Made by a program: the position numbers and the translations under genes. Positions 7,892 through 17,171 of a stretch of DNA of 64,000 nt are shown piece after piece. The notes below the pieces were generated by a model, which saw only the letters and a list, made by a program, of their open reading frames with translations, ran no database searches and had not been told where the DNA came from. Location of the stretch: the NCBI GenBank assembly GCA_017631885.1, contig JAGBSH010000028.1, positions 124,001 through 188,000 of the forward strand, read 5' to 3'. Position 1 is the first letter of the stretch, and each line of letters begins with the position of its first letter. This stretch comes from Fibrobacteraceae bacterium. Lineage in GTDB: Bacteria; Fibrobacterota; Fibrobacteria; Fibrobacterales; Fibrobacteraceae.

Positions 7892-10423
7892 ATGGAAGAA
7901 AAAACTCTTGGCCTTTCTAACGCAAACCATCTTGAAAAGCTTTATAACACTTGGTTTTTAGATTACGCTAGCTATGTCATTTTAGACCGTGCAGTACCTT
8001 ATTTTGAAGATGGCTTAAAACCAGTTCAACGCCGTGTTTTACATACTCTTTCTGAAATGCACGACGGCCGTTTTCAAAAAGTAGCAACAATCGTTGGTCG
8101 CACAATGGCTTACCACCCACACGGCGACGCTTCTATTGGCGATGCGCTTGTAAATCTCGGGCAAAAAAACTTGCTCGTTGAAACGCAAGGAAACTGGGGA
8201 AACCCGATTACTGGCGACTCTGCGGCAGCCCCGCGTTATATTGAAGGCCGCCTCACTCCATTTGCGCTTGAAGTTCTTTTCAACCCAGAAACAACAGAAT
8301 GGATTCCTAGTTATGATGGCAGAAACCAAGAACCTGTTGCTTTGCCGGCAAAATTTCCTTTACTTTTAGCACAAGGTGTTGAAGGTATTGCTGTTGGGCT
8401 TTCTACAACCATTCTCCCACATAATTTCAGAGAACTTTGTGAAGCAAGTATTGCTTGTTTAAGAGGCCGCAAATTTACTCTTTACCCAGATTTTCCAACA
8501 GGTGGAATTATTGATACAAGCGAATACAATGATGGCGCACGCGGTGGGCGTTTAAAAGTTCGTGCCAAAATTGAACGTTTAGACAACCGCACTCTTATCA
8601 TTCGCGAAATTCCTTTTGGTAGAACTACAGAAGACATTATTGATTCTATTCTTGCCGCTAACGACAAGGGTAAAATAAAAATCAAAAAAATTGATAATAA
8701 TACCAGTAAAGATGTTGAAATTCTGATTCATCTTTTACCTGGAAGCGACCCACAAATTGTCATAGACGCACTCTATGCTTTTACGGATTGTCAATTTTCT
8801 CTTGCCGCTAACTCTTGCGTTATCATTGATAAAAAACCAAAATTTTCAAACACTACTGAAATTTTAAAACTTTGTACAGAACACACTGTCAAGTTGCTTA
8901 CTTGGGAACTTGAAAACGCAAAAGCTCATGCCGAAAAGAAATGGCACATGACAAGCCTTGAAAAAATATTTATCGACAATAAGATTTATCATTTGATGGA
9001 AAAAACTCGTACAAGAGAAGAAATGATAGATGTTATTGATAAAGCTTTGGCTCCATTTGTCAAAAAGATGCTTAGAAAAGAGGTCACACAAGAAGAAATC
9101 TTGAAATTGACAGAAATTCCAATGCGTCGTATTACACTTTTTGACCGCAAAAAAACGGATGAACTTTTAAAAGAATACGATGAAAAAATTGCAGAAACCA
9201 ATTACAACTTAGAACACATTACGGACTATGCAGTCAATCACTTTAAAAATCTTTTAAAGAAATATGGTGATGGCAAAGAACGTAAAACAACATTTGCTGA
9301 ATTTGGTACTGTTGAAGCTGTCCATGTGGCATTAGCGAACCAAAAACTTTTTGTCAATAAAAAAGAAGGGTTCATTGGCACTTCAATGAAAAAAGAAGAA
9401 TACCTCTTTGATGTCAGTGAATACGATGATTTGATTGTTTTCAAAGCAGATGGTTCTTATAAAATTGTCCGTGTGGCCGATAAAAGTTTTGTTGGTAAAG
9501 ACATTATTCTTGTTGAAAAATTCAACAAAGCTGACGAACGTCGTATTTACAATGTGATTTACCAAGATGGTAAAGATGGCCCTGCTTACATTAAACGTTT
9601 CAATGTCGGTGGCGTCACGCGAGAAAAAGATTATCTGATGGGTTCTGGCAAACCTGGTTCTAAAATTCTTTATCTTTCAAGTAACCCTAATGGTGAAGCA
9701 GAAGTTGTTGAAGTTATTTTAAAACCTCGCCCGCGTATTAAATTGAACTTTGAAGTTGACTTTTCAACCATTGAAGTCAAAGGGCGTAGCTCTCGAGGAA
9801 ATACCGTCACAAAATACGCTATTAAAAATGTAAAGCGCCTGCGTAAAGGTGTTAGTACTCTTGGTGCAAAACAGCTCTACTTTGATGCCCCTAGCGGTGT
9901 TGTTACCACTCAGCGTAAAGGTGAATTCCTTGGAGAATTCAAAGAAAAAGAAAAAATTCTTGTGCTTAGAAAAAATGGTTCTGCTCGTATATATGACATT
10001 ACAGATCCATTACTTGTAGGTTCAGGCATTTACCGCATTATGAAACTTGACCAAAATGCAGTATTTTCCGTGCTTTATTATGAAGGCGGAAATATGAACT
10101 ATATGGTTAAGCGTTTCACTTTAGAAAATTGCCCTATGACTTCAGATTTCTGGCTAATTACAGACCATCCGGAATCTATTCTTTATGAAGTTTTTGTTGG
10201 TGATGATGCTAAAGCTTTAATGGAATACCAAGTTGGGCGTGAAGTTCAAAAAGAAGAAATCGATCTCACAGAAATTGCTGAAATCAAATCTTACAAAGCT
10301 CTTGGTAGTAAATTTACAGCCAAAAAAGTCAAACGAATTTCTAGAATTTCTCCAGAAATTTCCGCTGAAACTGAAAACGAAGAACCTACTTCTCTTTCAG
10401 AAACAATGGATTTGTTTGAATAA
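7892..10423 (+). CDS. parC: DNA topoisomerase IV subunit A (GyrA/ParC family)
   Basis: Breakage-reunion subunit, 843 residues. The catalytic tyrosine is Y116 in AAPRYIEGRL, with the adjacent R115. The winged-helix 5Y-CAP region spans about 25-130, followed by the tower and a coiled coil around 350-450. The remaining 380 residues form a beta-rich C-terminal domain like the GyrA pinwheel, with an acidic end. The AGGA Shine-Dalgarno lies 7 bp before the ATG. Pairing with the ParE-type gene supports topoisomerase IV; a GyrA assignment is less likely but not excluded because no other subunit pair is visible. Confidence 0.88.
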   Translation: MEEKTLGLSNANHLEKLYNTWFLDYASYVILDRAVPYFEDGLKPVQRRVLHTLSEMHDGRFQKVATIVGRTMAYHPHGDASIGDALVNLGQKNLLVETQGNWGNPITGDSAAAPRYIEGRLTPFALEVLFNPETTEWIPSYDGRNQEPVALPAKFPLLLAQGVEGIAVGLSTTILPHNFRELCEASIACLRGRKFTLYPDFPTGGIIDTSEYNDGARGGRLKVRAKIERLDNRTLIIREIPFGRTTEDIIDSILAANDKGKIKIKKIDNNTSKDVEILIHLLPGSDPQIVIDALYAFTDCQFSLAANSCVIIDKKPKFSNTTEILKLCTEHTVKLLTWELENAKAHAEKKWHMTSLEKIFIDNKIYHLMEKTRTREEMIDVIDKALAPFVKKMLRKEVTQEEILKLTEIPMRRITLFDRKKTDELLKEYDEKIAETNYNLEHITDYAVNHFKNLLKKYGDGKERKTTFAEFGTVEAVHVALANQKLFVNKKEGFIGTSMKKEEYLFDVSEYDDLIVFKADGSYKIVRVADKSFVGKDIILVEKFNKADERRIYNVIYQDGKDGPAYIKRFNVGGVTREKDYLMGSGKPGSKILYLSSNPNGEAEVVEVILKPRPRIKLNFEVDFSTIEVKGRSSRGNTVTKYAIKNVKRLRKGVSTLGAKQLYFDAPSGVVTTQRKGEFLGEFKEKEKILVLRKNGSARIYDITDPLLVGSGIYRIMKLDQNAVFSVLYYEGGNMNYMVKRFTLENCPMTSDFWLITDHPESILYEVFVGDDAKALMEYQVGREVQKEEIDLTEIAEIKSYKALGSKFTAKKVKRISRISPEISAETENEEPTSLSETMDLFE

Positions 10424-10450
10424 AGTTTCACTTTTATCTATAGGGTTACT

Positions 10451-11071
10451 ATGAAAATCGCACACCAAACCGTAGTACAAATGCACTACACTCTCAAAGA
10501 CGACAACGGCAAAGTCTTGGATTCTTCCGTTGGGAAAACGCCTCTTGAATACATCCAAGGTTTAGGCATGATTGTTCCTGGCCTTGAAAAAGCAATGGTT
10601 GGTAAAGATGTCGGTGAAAAATTCGATGTTAAAGTTATTCCCGCTGAAGGTTATGGCGAACACAATCCAGCACTTGTTTCTGAAATTCCATTAACCGCAT
10701 TCCAAGGCGACAAAGTAGAAGCTGGCATGATGTTTTACGCCCAAACTCCTACAGGCATTCTCCCTATTCGCGTTTTAAAAGTGGAAGGTGATAAAGTAAG
10801 CGTTGACGCAAACCATGAACTCGCTGGACAAAATCTCAATTTTTCTATTGAAGTTGTAAGCGTTCGTCAAGCTACAGAAGAAGACTTAAACGCTTTAAAC
10901 CACCACCATTGTCATTGTGAAGATCATGATGAAGGTCACGAATGCTGTGGTGGTAAAAACCATGGCGAAGGTCACGAATGCTGTGGTGGTAAAAATCATG
11001 GTGAAGGCCACGAATGTTGTGGTGGCAAAAATCATGGTGAAGGCCACGAATGCTGTTGCAAAAATAAATAG
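10451..11071 (+). CDS. slyD: SlyD-type FKBP peptidyl-prolyl isomerase with His/Cys-rich tail
   Basis: A 206-residue FKBP of the SlyD type: the FKBP fold (residues 1-70 and 125-145) is interrupted by the insert-in-flap chaperone domain (about 70-125). These proteins catalyse prolyl isomerisation and bind nickel. From about residue 153 the protein is a metal-binding tail, HHHCHC followed by three full copies and one partial copy of the 12-residue unit EGHECCGGKNHG. The histidines and vicinal cysteines suggest Ni, Zn or Cu binding. AGGG lies before the ATG. It follows parC by 27 bp and ends 1 bp from the convergent next gene. Confidence 0.9.
   Translation: MKIAHQTVVQMHYTLKDDNGKVLDSSVGKTPLEYIQGLGMIVPGLEKAMVGKDVGEKFDVKVIPAEGYGEHNPALVSEIPLTAFQGDKVEAGMMFYAQTPTGILPIRVLKVEGDKVSVDANHELAGQNLNFSIEVVSVRQATEEDLNALNHHHCHCEDHDEGHECCGGKNHGEGHECCGGKNHGEGHECCGGKNHGEGHECCCKNK
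10931..11059 (+). repeat. 36-bp in-frame tandem repeat in slyD
   Basis: Three full 36-bp units (10931-10966, 10967-11002, 11003-11038) and a 21-bp partial unit encode EGHECCGGKNHG repeats. Units differ at a few, mainly synonymous, positions, so the protein repeat is maintained. Copy number may vary between strains. Confidence 0.95.
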
Positions 11072-11072
11072 T

Positions 11073-12053
11073 CTAAAAATCTATTCCAACTGATGCTTGC
11101 AGTCCGCCTTCAAAAGAAGGCGCGATTGCAAAGTGCAGTGGATTATCAAAATCACTTAACAAAGCATCTACTATAGCATCGCCTATAGAATACAAATAAA
11201 TGATTGCCCCACCCCATATATATTGGTTTCTATTTTTTCGATAATGGGTAATCCGTTCACTTAAACGTTCTTCTTCTTCAAAATTCTTTTCTCCTCGAAT
11301 CACTCGACGACGTTCTAAATAATACTCAATAAGATGTTGCGTTGTTCCAATGCTTGTAAACGCTCCGATAAGTCCCATATACAAAAGTCCCGCTTTACCA
11401 AAATCTCGATTATATATTTGCCCACCACCAGGAATTAAAGCAAAAGCCAATGCTTTTCCCATTGAACGCTGTTCAACACTATGCCCTCTATTATTCATCC
11501 AAATTCCAAAAGCATCAAAGACATTATAAACATGAAGGCCTATAAGCCAAGCCATTTCAGCCTTACGCAAATCTTCCTCTTCCATTTTTTTATCACTAAA
11601 GCCCCGAACCAAATTCGCATACCTATCCCGTTTTGTTCTTAAAAGAGACAATTCCTCAGGGGATGTTGTATTCAGCATAGCCTCTGTATATTTTCCAACC
11701 GAATCACGATAAGGTTTAGCTTGTTTAAAACGTCTATCTTGTTGGTATGGTTTATTGATAAACACCTCATAAGTCAAAGCCACTTCTGCAGCTAAAATAA
11801 AGCCCCCTCGCACATAATGTTCACTATAAAAATGACCACCTCCAGGAATAATACTCCATAAAAGAGTTAAAGGCAAAGAACGATTTTCAGTTTTTATATC
11901 CCATTCATAAACGGGCAGAGTGTCTAGACTTTCTATACCTGTTTTCCCTTTTTGTATTTCGGCATTAGCAAAAGAACAAAAAAACAAACACAACCACAGA
12001 AAAGCTATAGTTGTTTTAAACAATTGTTTCTTTTTTATAGAAAACGGCACCAC
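11073..12053 (-). CDS. Exported membrane protein of DUF5683-like type
   Basis: A 326-residue protein with an N-terminal signal segment (hydrophobic FLWLCLFFCSFANA) and several hydrophobic segments. Two copies of a Pro-Gly-Gly-Gly turn (IPGGGHFYSEHYVRGG near residue 69 and IPGGGQIYNRDFGKAG near 205) precede membrane helices. This resembles the PGxGQxY motif of DUF5683/TM2-like proteins, which have no known function. The start is unclear: there is no ATG, a GTG at 12053 follows runs of T, and an AAAGGAGGG site lies 17 bp further upstream, farther than usual. It is convergent with slyD, 1 bp apart. Confidence 0.6.
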   Translation of the reverse strand: MVPFSIKKKQLFKTTIAFLWLCLFFCSFANAEIQKGKTGIESLDTLPVYEWDIKTENRSLPLTLLWSIIPGGGHFYSEHYVRGGFILAAEVALTYEVFINKPYQQDRRFKQAKPYRDSVGKYTEAMLNTTSPEELSLLRTKRDRYANLVRGFSDKKMEEEDLRKAEMAWLIGLHVYNVFDAFGIWMNNRGHSVEQRSMGKALAFALIPGGGQIYNRDFGKAGLLYMGLIGAFTSIGTTQHLIEYYLERRRVIRGEKNFEEEERLSERITHYRKNRNQYIWGGAIIYLYSIGDAIVDALLSDFDNPLHFAIAPSFEGGLQASVGIDF

Positions 12054-12235
12054 AAAAAAATAAAAAAAATCCCTCCTTTATTTATTTCTTTTTTTTTTAG
12101 AAACATTCCATAAATGAATTCTATAAATATTAAGCAATAAATTTTATATGTTTTCTTTTGAAATATTTTTACAATATTCTCTATAGTGACAAAAAATGTC
12201 TCTAAAAATATCTACTTTGTAGCTAAGGATTGATT

Positions 12236-13495
12236 ATGAGTAAAAAACAAAATATTGCTATTTTAGCTTTAGGTTCGGAACTTTCTCAAGGTTTCACCTT
12301 AAATACAGGCAGCCATTTTCTTGCAAAAGAAATGACTGCTCTTGGCTATAATATTTTTGCGCAAATCACTTTACCAGATGAATCTTCTACCTTTTTTGAT
12401 ATAGCATCTAAACTTTTATCCTTAGATATTGAAGCCATTATAATTACTGGTGGACTTGGGCCAACTTCTGACGATAAAACAAGACAACTACTTGCAGATT
12501 TAGCACATGTTACTTTAGAGCACTCTGAAGAAGCTGAAAATTCTATAAAAAAATTCTTTTTAAAACACAATAAGCCTTATCACAAAGGAAATTCGGTACA
12601 AGCTTATTTTCCAAAAGGAGCTTGTTGGCTTGAAAATCATAATGGAACCGCTCCTGGCATACAACTTTCTATTAACGGCAAAGTTATTTTTGCTATCCCA
12701 GGCGTTCCTTCTGAAACAAGAAGCATGTTTGAAGCCCATCTTAAACCTTATTTTATCGATAAGCAAAAAAATGTTTTTATTGCAAAAGAAATTTTATTCC
12801 AAGGGATTGCAGAACCAGAATTAGAAACCATTCTTTCTCGCCTTTCATTTAACGAAACTTCTTGGAGTAGCCTTCCTGAAAAAGACGGTATTCGATTGAG
12901 AATTTATGGAACAAATGAAATTCAAGTTCAAGTTTCTTTTTCTTCCACACTTAAAGAACTTTTAAAAACAGAAAATGTCAATATCATTTCTACTAATGGC
13001 GATTCTTTAGCCACAGCTCTTGTTTCTGCATTAAAAGAAAGAAATGAAACTTTAGGTACGGCAGAATCTTGTACAGGCGGGTTAATTGCATCTGAAATTG
13101 TGGCAATTCCTGGTTCTTCTACTATTTTCAATGGAGGTATTGTTTCTTACTCCAACGAAATTAAACACCGCATTTTAGGAGTGCCTGCAGAAATTCTAGA
13201 AACCTATGGAGCTGTTAGTGAAGAAGTAGTTGCTCGTATGGCAGAAGGCGCAAAACGCGTTTTAGGCACAGATTGGGCAATTGCTACTTCGGGTATTGCC
13301 GGACCTAGTGGAGGTTCTAAAGAAAAACCTGTCGGACTTGTATGGTTTGCAATAGCTTCAGCGGAAGGCACAGAAACTTTTTCAAAAATTTTTAATGGAA
13401 AAAGAAACGAAATACGTGAGAAAAGCGTTTTATATGTAATGGGTAAACTTTTTACAAAATTTACCCAAAAAAGCACTTGCACTTTTGTGCAGTAA
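12236..13495 (+). CDS. cinA: CinA family protein (ADP-ribose pyrophosphatase / NMN deamidase)
   Basis: A 419-residue two-domain CinA. The N-terminal MoCF-like domain (about 1-170) contains TGGLGPTSDD near residue 79. The C-terminal domain (about 255-415) has the deamidase signature TAESCTGGLIASEI, the GGIVSY block and ATSGIAGPSGG. CinA proteins salvage NMN by deamidation in pyridine nucleotide recycling. The start is the ATG at 12236, with AAGGA 6 bp upstream; a TTG two codons earlier is not needed. It lies directly before recA, an arrangement known from other bacteria. Confidence 0.9.
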   Translation: MSKKQNIAILALGSELSQGFTLNTGSHFLAKEMTALGYNIFAQITLPDESSTFFDIASKLLSLDIEAIIITGGLGPTSDDKTRQLLADLAHVTLEHSEEAENSIKKFFLKHNKPYHKGNSVQAYFPKGACWLENHNGTAPGIQLSINGKVIFAIPGVPSETRSMFEAHLKPYFIDKQKNVFIAKEILFQGIAEPELETILSRLSFNETSWSSLPEKDGIRLRIYGTNEIQVQVSFSSTLKELLKTENVNIISTNGDSLATALVSALKERNETLGTAESCTGGLIASEIVAIPGSSTIFNGGIVSYSNEIKHRILGVPAEILETYGAVSEEVVARMAEGAKRVLGTDWAIATSGIAGPSGGSKEKPVGLVWFAIASAEGTETFSKIFNGKRNEIREKSVLYVMGKLFTKFTQKSTCTFVQ

Positions 13496-13537
13496 TTATT
13501 ATATTAAAAACGAAAACAAAAAAAAATGGAGTCCTTT

Positions 13538-14605
13538 ATGGCAAAAAAGACAACACCTGTTGCACCTTTGAATGGCGAAAAAGCAAAAGCTGTAGAAGCC
13601 GCTATCGCTCAAATTGAAAAAAACTATGGTAAAGGTGCTATTATGACACTCGGAAGCCAACCTGTTGATGACATTCCTGTCATTCCAAGTGGCTGTATTC
13701 AATTAGATATGGCTCTCGGGGTTGGCGGTTTTCCTCGTGGTCGTATTATCGAAATCTACGGCCCAGAATCTTCTGGTAAAACCACTTTAACTCTTCACGC
13801 AATTGCCGAAGCCCAAAAACTTGGTGGTACAGCTGCTTTTATTGACGCAGAACACGCTTTTGATGCTGTTTATGCTCGCAAGTTAGGTGTAGATATTGAA
13901 TCACTTTTAGTTTCTCAACCTGATACTGGTGAACAAGCTTTAGATATAGCCGAAACACTTGTTCGTTCAGGAGCTATTGATATCATCGTTATAGATTCTG
14001 TTGCAGCTCTTGTTCCTCAGGCAGAAATCAATGGTGAAATGGGTGACAGCCATGTTGGTTTACAAGCTCGCCTTATGTCACAAGCTTTGCGTAAATTAAC
14101 AGGTATTCTTTCAAAATCAAATACTTGCTTGCTTTTCATTAACCAGCTCCGCATGAAAATCGGTGTTATGTTTGGCAACCCAGAAACCACTACTGGTGGT
14201 AACGCTCTTAAATTCTACGCTACACAACGTATTGATATTCGTAGAATTGCAGCTATTAAAGATGGTGAAGAAGTTATTGGCAGCAGAACAAAGGTCAAAA
14301 TTGTAAAGAATAAAGTCGCAGCTCCTTTCACTCAATGCGAATTTGATATTCTCTATGGGCAAGGTATTTCTCGCGAAGCTTCTATTCTTGACCTCGCTGT
14401 AGAATTAGAAATTGTCCAAAAAAGTGGGGCTTGGTTCTCTTACAATGGCGAACGTATTGGTCAAGGCCGTGAAAATACTCGCTTATTCTTGAAAGGGAAT
14501 CCAGAACTTACAAATGATTTGGAAACCAAAATTCGCAACAGCATGAAAGATGTTCATCTTTTCGATATCGGAAACGACGAAGAAATTTCTGCTGAAATAG
14601 GCTAA
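13538..14605 (+). CDS. recA: Recombinase RecA
   Basis: A 355-residue RecA. Walker A is GPESSGKT (residues 75-82), Walker B is [10 protein letters not shown] around residue 154, and the L2 DNA-binding loop lies around [12 protein letters not shown] near 205-220. The enzyme forms filaments on single-stranded DNA, drives strand exchange and activates LexA-type self-cleavage. An ATG also occurs at 13526, but GGAG inside that extension lies 7 bp before the ATG at 13538 (MAKKTTP), so the latter is chosen. No LexA-type operator is obvious upstream. It is followed by a perfect hairpin. Confidence 0.97.
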   Translation: MAKKTTPVAPLNGEKAKAVEAAIAQIEKNYGKGAIMTLGSQPVDDIPVIPSGCIQLDMALGVGGFPRGRIIEIYGPESSGKTTLTLHAIAEAQKLGGTAAFIDAEHAFDAVYARKLGVDIESLLVSQPDTGEQALDIAETLVRSGAIDIIVIDSVAALVPQAEINGEMGDSHVGLQARLMSQALRKLTGILSKSNTCLLFINQLRMKIGVMFGNPETTTGGNALKFYATQRIDIRRIAAIKDGEEVIGSRTKVKIVKNKVAAPFTQCEFDILYGQGISREASILDLAVELEIVQKSGAWFSYNGERIGQGRENTRLFLKGNPELTNDLETKIRNSMKDVHLFDIGNDEEISAEIG

Positions 14606-14613
14606 AATATTTT

Positions 14614-14645
14614 CCAGAAAGTTTTCTTTTTTGAAAACTTTCTGG
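14614..14645 (+). terminator. Hairpin after recA
   Basis: A perfect 13-bp stem (CCAGAAAGTTTTC with GAAAACTTTCTGG) has a six-T loop and lies 8 bp after the recA stop. The U-tract downstream is weak (ACTATTATTC), so it may be a terminator or a stabilising 3' hairpin. Confidence 0.7.
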
Positions 14646-14827
14646 ACTATTATTCTACTAATCTAAAAAAACTCGTTATCCAAAATACTTGTCTGTTATC
14701 ATGACAATTCGTATTTCATTTGCGAAGAGCAATTTACACTACATTTGCTAGAACAAATAGTGTTTCCACATTTTTAAACGAAAATTTTAATTTTACAGAT
14801 TTTATGCCTTTTTAAAGAATTAAATGC

Positions 14828-14877
14828 GAAGACTGTTTCTATTTTAAGAGAGTGAGAAATTTTAAGAAACAGTCTTC
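14828..14877 (+). promoter_or_regulatory. Terminator-like hairpin enclosing a start codon
   Basis: GAAGACTGTTTCT (14828-14840) and AGAAACAGTCTTC (14865-14877) form a perfect 13-bp stem around a 24-nt loop. The loop holds the AAGAGA ribosome-binding site and the GTG at 14852. Eight T residues follow the stem. It could be an intrinsic terminator, an attenuator, or a structure that displays the start site. Confidence 0.6.
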
Positions 14878-15688
14878 CTTTTTTTTATTTTCCATCTTGC
14901 TTGTCAATTTATTTTGCAGCGTAAATATTTATGCTCAAGAAATATGTCACAAGTCTCTTTTAGATAAAGACTTTCAAATTTCATTAGAAGGTTCATTCAT
15001 CAATCGTTCTAAATCAAGAACGCATTTAGATATTTTATGGAAGCACCACAATTTACCGCAGGCAGATACTTTTGCTATTCAACTTTCTAAAAATGATTCC
15101 CTTTATTTTGTTACTAATGGCAAATACAGAACTCTCTATTCTACAAAATTAAAAGCTACTCGCCAAATGGCGTTGCATCACTTAAAAGAATTTATCGGAA
15201 AAACACCTATTCGATTCGATGATTTAGAAATACTCGCCAATGGAGCATTCTTGTGTCCCGAAGATTCGCAAAAAACAAATCGATTATCCACTGCATTTTC
15301 TCAAATGTGGTTTACTTTGATTCCTGACACGACAAAAGTTCCTAAACTTTTAAAAATGTTTGGAACACGCAGTGCAAAAAGAGAAATTAAAATTTTAGAA
15401 TGGAGACATTTTGATAGTGTTTTATTACCGGCTAAAATTCAATTTGCTAGTAAAGAAGACTGCGGTTCTATTTGGATACATTCTGCCTACGATTTAAACA
15501 ATCTTACTCCAAAAGACCCTTTATTAGAAATAACTAAAAAGTCCGAATTGGCAACTGTATTGCAATTGGATAATAAACTGTTGCCCGACATTTCCATCAT
15601 AGAACCTAGATTTTCCTCGCATAAAAAATCCGGGAGTCAAAGTGAAACGATGCTTATTTCTGTTTCCCCAAGCATATTCAAGCCCTGA
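14852..15688 (+). CDS. Exported protein of unknown function
   Basis: A 278-residue protein, not recognised. It has a signal peptide (FFLFSILLVNLFCSVNIYA, cleavage before QEICHK). The mature part up to about residue 220 has beta-strand-like blocks and a loose resemblance to periplasmic LolA-like folds (SLEGSFINRS, LDILWKHH, NDSLYFV, ILEWRHFDSVLLPAKIQF), which is weak evidence. The start is a GTG with AAGAGA just upstream, inside the loop of a strong hairpin. The last 55 codons overlap the 3' end of the convergent barrel gene and have low-complexity composition, so the native C-terminus may have been lost. Confidence 0.55.
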   Translation: MRNFKKQSSFFLFSILLVNLFCSVNIYAQEICHKSLLDKDFQISLEGSFINRSKSRTHLDILWKHHNLPQADTFAIQLSKNDSLYFVTNGKYRTLYSTKLKATRQMALHHLKEFIGKTPIRFDDLEILANGAFLCPEDSQKTNRLSTAFSQMWFTLIPDTTKVPKLLKMFGTRSAKREIKILEWRHFDSVLLPAKIQFASKEDCGSIWIHSAYDLNNLTPKDPLLEITKKSELATVLQLDNKLLPDISIIEPRFSSHKKSGSQSETMLISVSPSIFKP

Positions 15689-16504
15689 AAGAACTTTGCC
15701 ATAATGCAAAGATTCCTTGTGAATGGTATTACCACTTTTTGAAACACCTGACTTATAAAAATCTATCTCATATAAAAAAACAAGTGCTTGCGATAATGGG
15801 TAACGCCCAAAAAGACAAAGTTCTAACAAATAATCTCGACTAAATACTGGCATATTTCTTTGGTAATCGTAACTTTTACCATCAAACCCTGTTGTAATAT
15901 CAACAAGAATAAAATTGAAATAAACTCCAACCATCAAACCTGTTTTAGAACGATAATCAAGATTTGCTCCCATAGTAAAACTCTGAGAAAAATCAAAATC
16001 TATATCTTCATCTCCATAAATATTGTCGAATATGTACTTTGTATTCCAATTTTGAGCAATAGAGCCTTTTTGTTTTGCACTAGACGAGCCCGCCATAGCC
16101 ATTTCGATATTTGAGTCAAAATAAACCAAATTGCTATAAACAAAATTCAAACCAATCTGAGGATTTATGCTAAATGGACGAAGGCCCATTCCAAACGAGA
16201 AATTTTCATAAAAAGGCGACAATTCAAGGCCGGCTTGCATTCTTAAAAAAGCAGCATTTCCATTTACACCTTCACCATACGGTAAACTATCACCTAAAGG
16301 TTCTATCCAACTAAAATCAACTGCTGTTATCAACTGCGGCAGCCATTCTCCCCAAATAATCGGTGAATTTCCCATTGCTGTAAGGCTGAGATTTGGACCA
16401 TAATGCATATCCAAAATCCCCGACCTATCAAACGAAAAAGCAGAAAGACTCCCCGCTAAAACAGCAAGCGAAACAAAAAATACACGGAAAGCCTTAGTAA
16501 ACAT
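15524..16504 (-). CDS. Predicted outer-membrane beta-barrel protein
   Basis: A 326-residue protein with a signal peptide (FFVSLAVLAGSLSAFS) and alternating aromatic/polar strands typical of outer-membrane barrels, for example FSFGMGLRPF, TGLMVGVYFNFILVD and the final strand QQFIIQLQYSCQFGLFSYF. The terminal phenylalanine fits the BAM recognition rule for the last strand, so its C-terminus looks authentic. Function is unknown. GAG precedes the ATG by 2 bp. Its 3' end overlaps the convergent gene by 165 bp. Confidence 0.7.
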   Translation of the reverse strand: MFTKAFRVFFVSLAVLAGSLSAFSFDRSGILDMHYGPNLSLTAMGNSPIIWGEWLPQLITAVDFSWIEPLGDSLPYGEGVNGNAAFLRMQAGLELSPFYENFSFGMGLRPFSINPQIGLNFVYSNLVYFDSNIEMAMAGSSSAKQKGSIAQNWNTKYIFDNIYGDEDIDFDFSQSFTMGANLDYRSKTGLMVGVYFNFILVDITTGFDGKSYDYQRNMPVFSRDYLLELCLFGRYPLSQALVFLYEIDFYKSGVSKSGNTIHKESLHYGKVLSGLEYAWGNRNKHRFTLTPGFFMRGKSRFYDGNVGQQFIIQLQYSCQFGLFSYF

Positions 16505-16656
16505 ATCTCAAAGATAAGAAAATTCACTTTCTTTTCGGTTCAATTCCGCAGCCAAACGATAAAAAAACTCTTTTTTTGTAAAATTATGAAAGCATTTGAC
16601 AACAAAGCAATAAAAAGTGTTATTTTGTTCAAAGTTTTATTTAAAGGAATTCTCTT

Positions 16657-17091
16657 ATGAAACTCGGCAGATTTTTGCTTGTATCTCTCAGTGTTCTGAC
16701 ATTGATGGGGTGCGCTAGTCGTTATTCTTCTCCGATTCTTATTGAACGCGGTGAAGGTCGCAAAGATTATGAACGTGAATACTTTGCTATTAAAGAAAGC
16801 ATGGGCATTGACCGTCGCTTAAAAGAAGTCTTTATGCAAGGTTATATTGAAGAAGGTATGACTAACGATATGGTCAACCTCCTTTGGGGACCACCAGACA
16901 GAGAATCTGATGATGGCTTTGTTTGGGAATATTACACCCGCGAAGGCAAGCTTATCACACGTCTTCTTTGGAAAAATCCAGAACAAGCTCGTTTGAAAGG
17001 CTATGAAAACGAATTAGTTCTTGATAAGATTGAAGGGGATCGCTATGGTGGTTCTCCTCCTCCGACATCAAAAACAAGCTCTAACTACTAA
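16657..17091 (+). CDS. BamE/SmpA-like lipoprotein
   Basis: A 144-residue lipoprotein with lipobox LMGC and acylated C19. The mature domain contains GYIEEGMTNDMVNLLWGPPD followed by a WEYY strand and LLWKN, which matches the SmpA/OmlA pattern (helix, then LGxP, then beta hairpin) seen in BamE. BamE is an accessory lipoprotein of the outer-membrane protein assembly machine; BamD is encoded elsewhere in this window. Homology is by motif only, and other small SmpA-fold lipoproteins are possible. AAAGGA lies 8 bp before the ATG. An intrinsic terminator follows. Confidence 0.65.
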   Translation: MKLGRFLLVSLSVLTLMGCASRYSSPILIERGEGRKDYEREYFAIKESMGIDRRLKEVFMQGYIEEGMTNDMVNLLWGPPDRESDDGFVWEYYTREGKLITRLLWKNPEQARLKGYENELVLDKIEGDRYGGSPPPTSKTSSNY

Positions 17092-17099
17092 TTTTCTTT

Positions 17100-17129
17100 A
17101 AGATTGCCCATAAAGGGCAATCTTTTTTT
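17100..17129 (+). terminator. Rho-independent terminator after the BamE-like gene
   Basis: AAGATTGCCC pairs with GGGCAATCTT across an ATAAA loop and is followed by seven T. It ends the lipoprotein transcript and lies 43 bp before tpiA. Confidence 0.9.
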
Positions 17130-17137
17130 CTATATTC
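17130..17137 (+). promoter_or_regulatory. Candidate -10 element for tpiA-secG
   Basis: CTATATTC directly after the terminator and 34 bp before the tpiA ATG. It is the same type of element as seen before parE and the second tRNA-Leu, though it lacks the final TG. Confidence 0.35.
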
Positions 17138-17171
17138 TGCCCCGTTAAACTGATTTTATCAAGGAGTTCTT

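Noticed and set aside
10931-11059. CRISPR-like array
   Set aside because: The repeats are contiguous, without spacers, and in frame with slyD.
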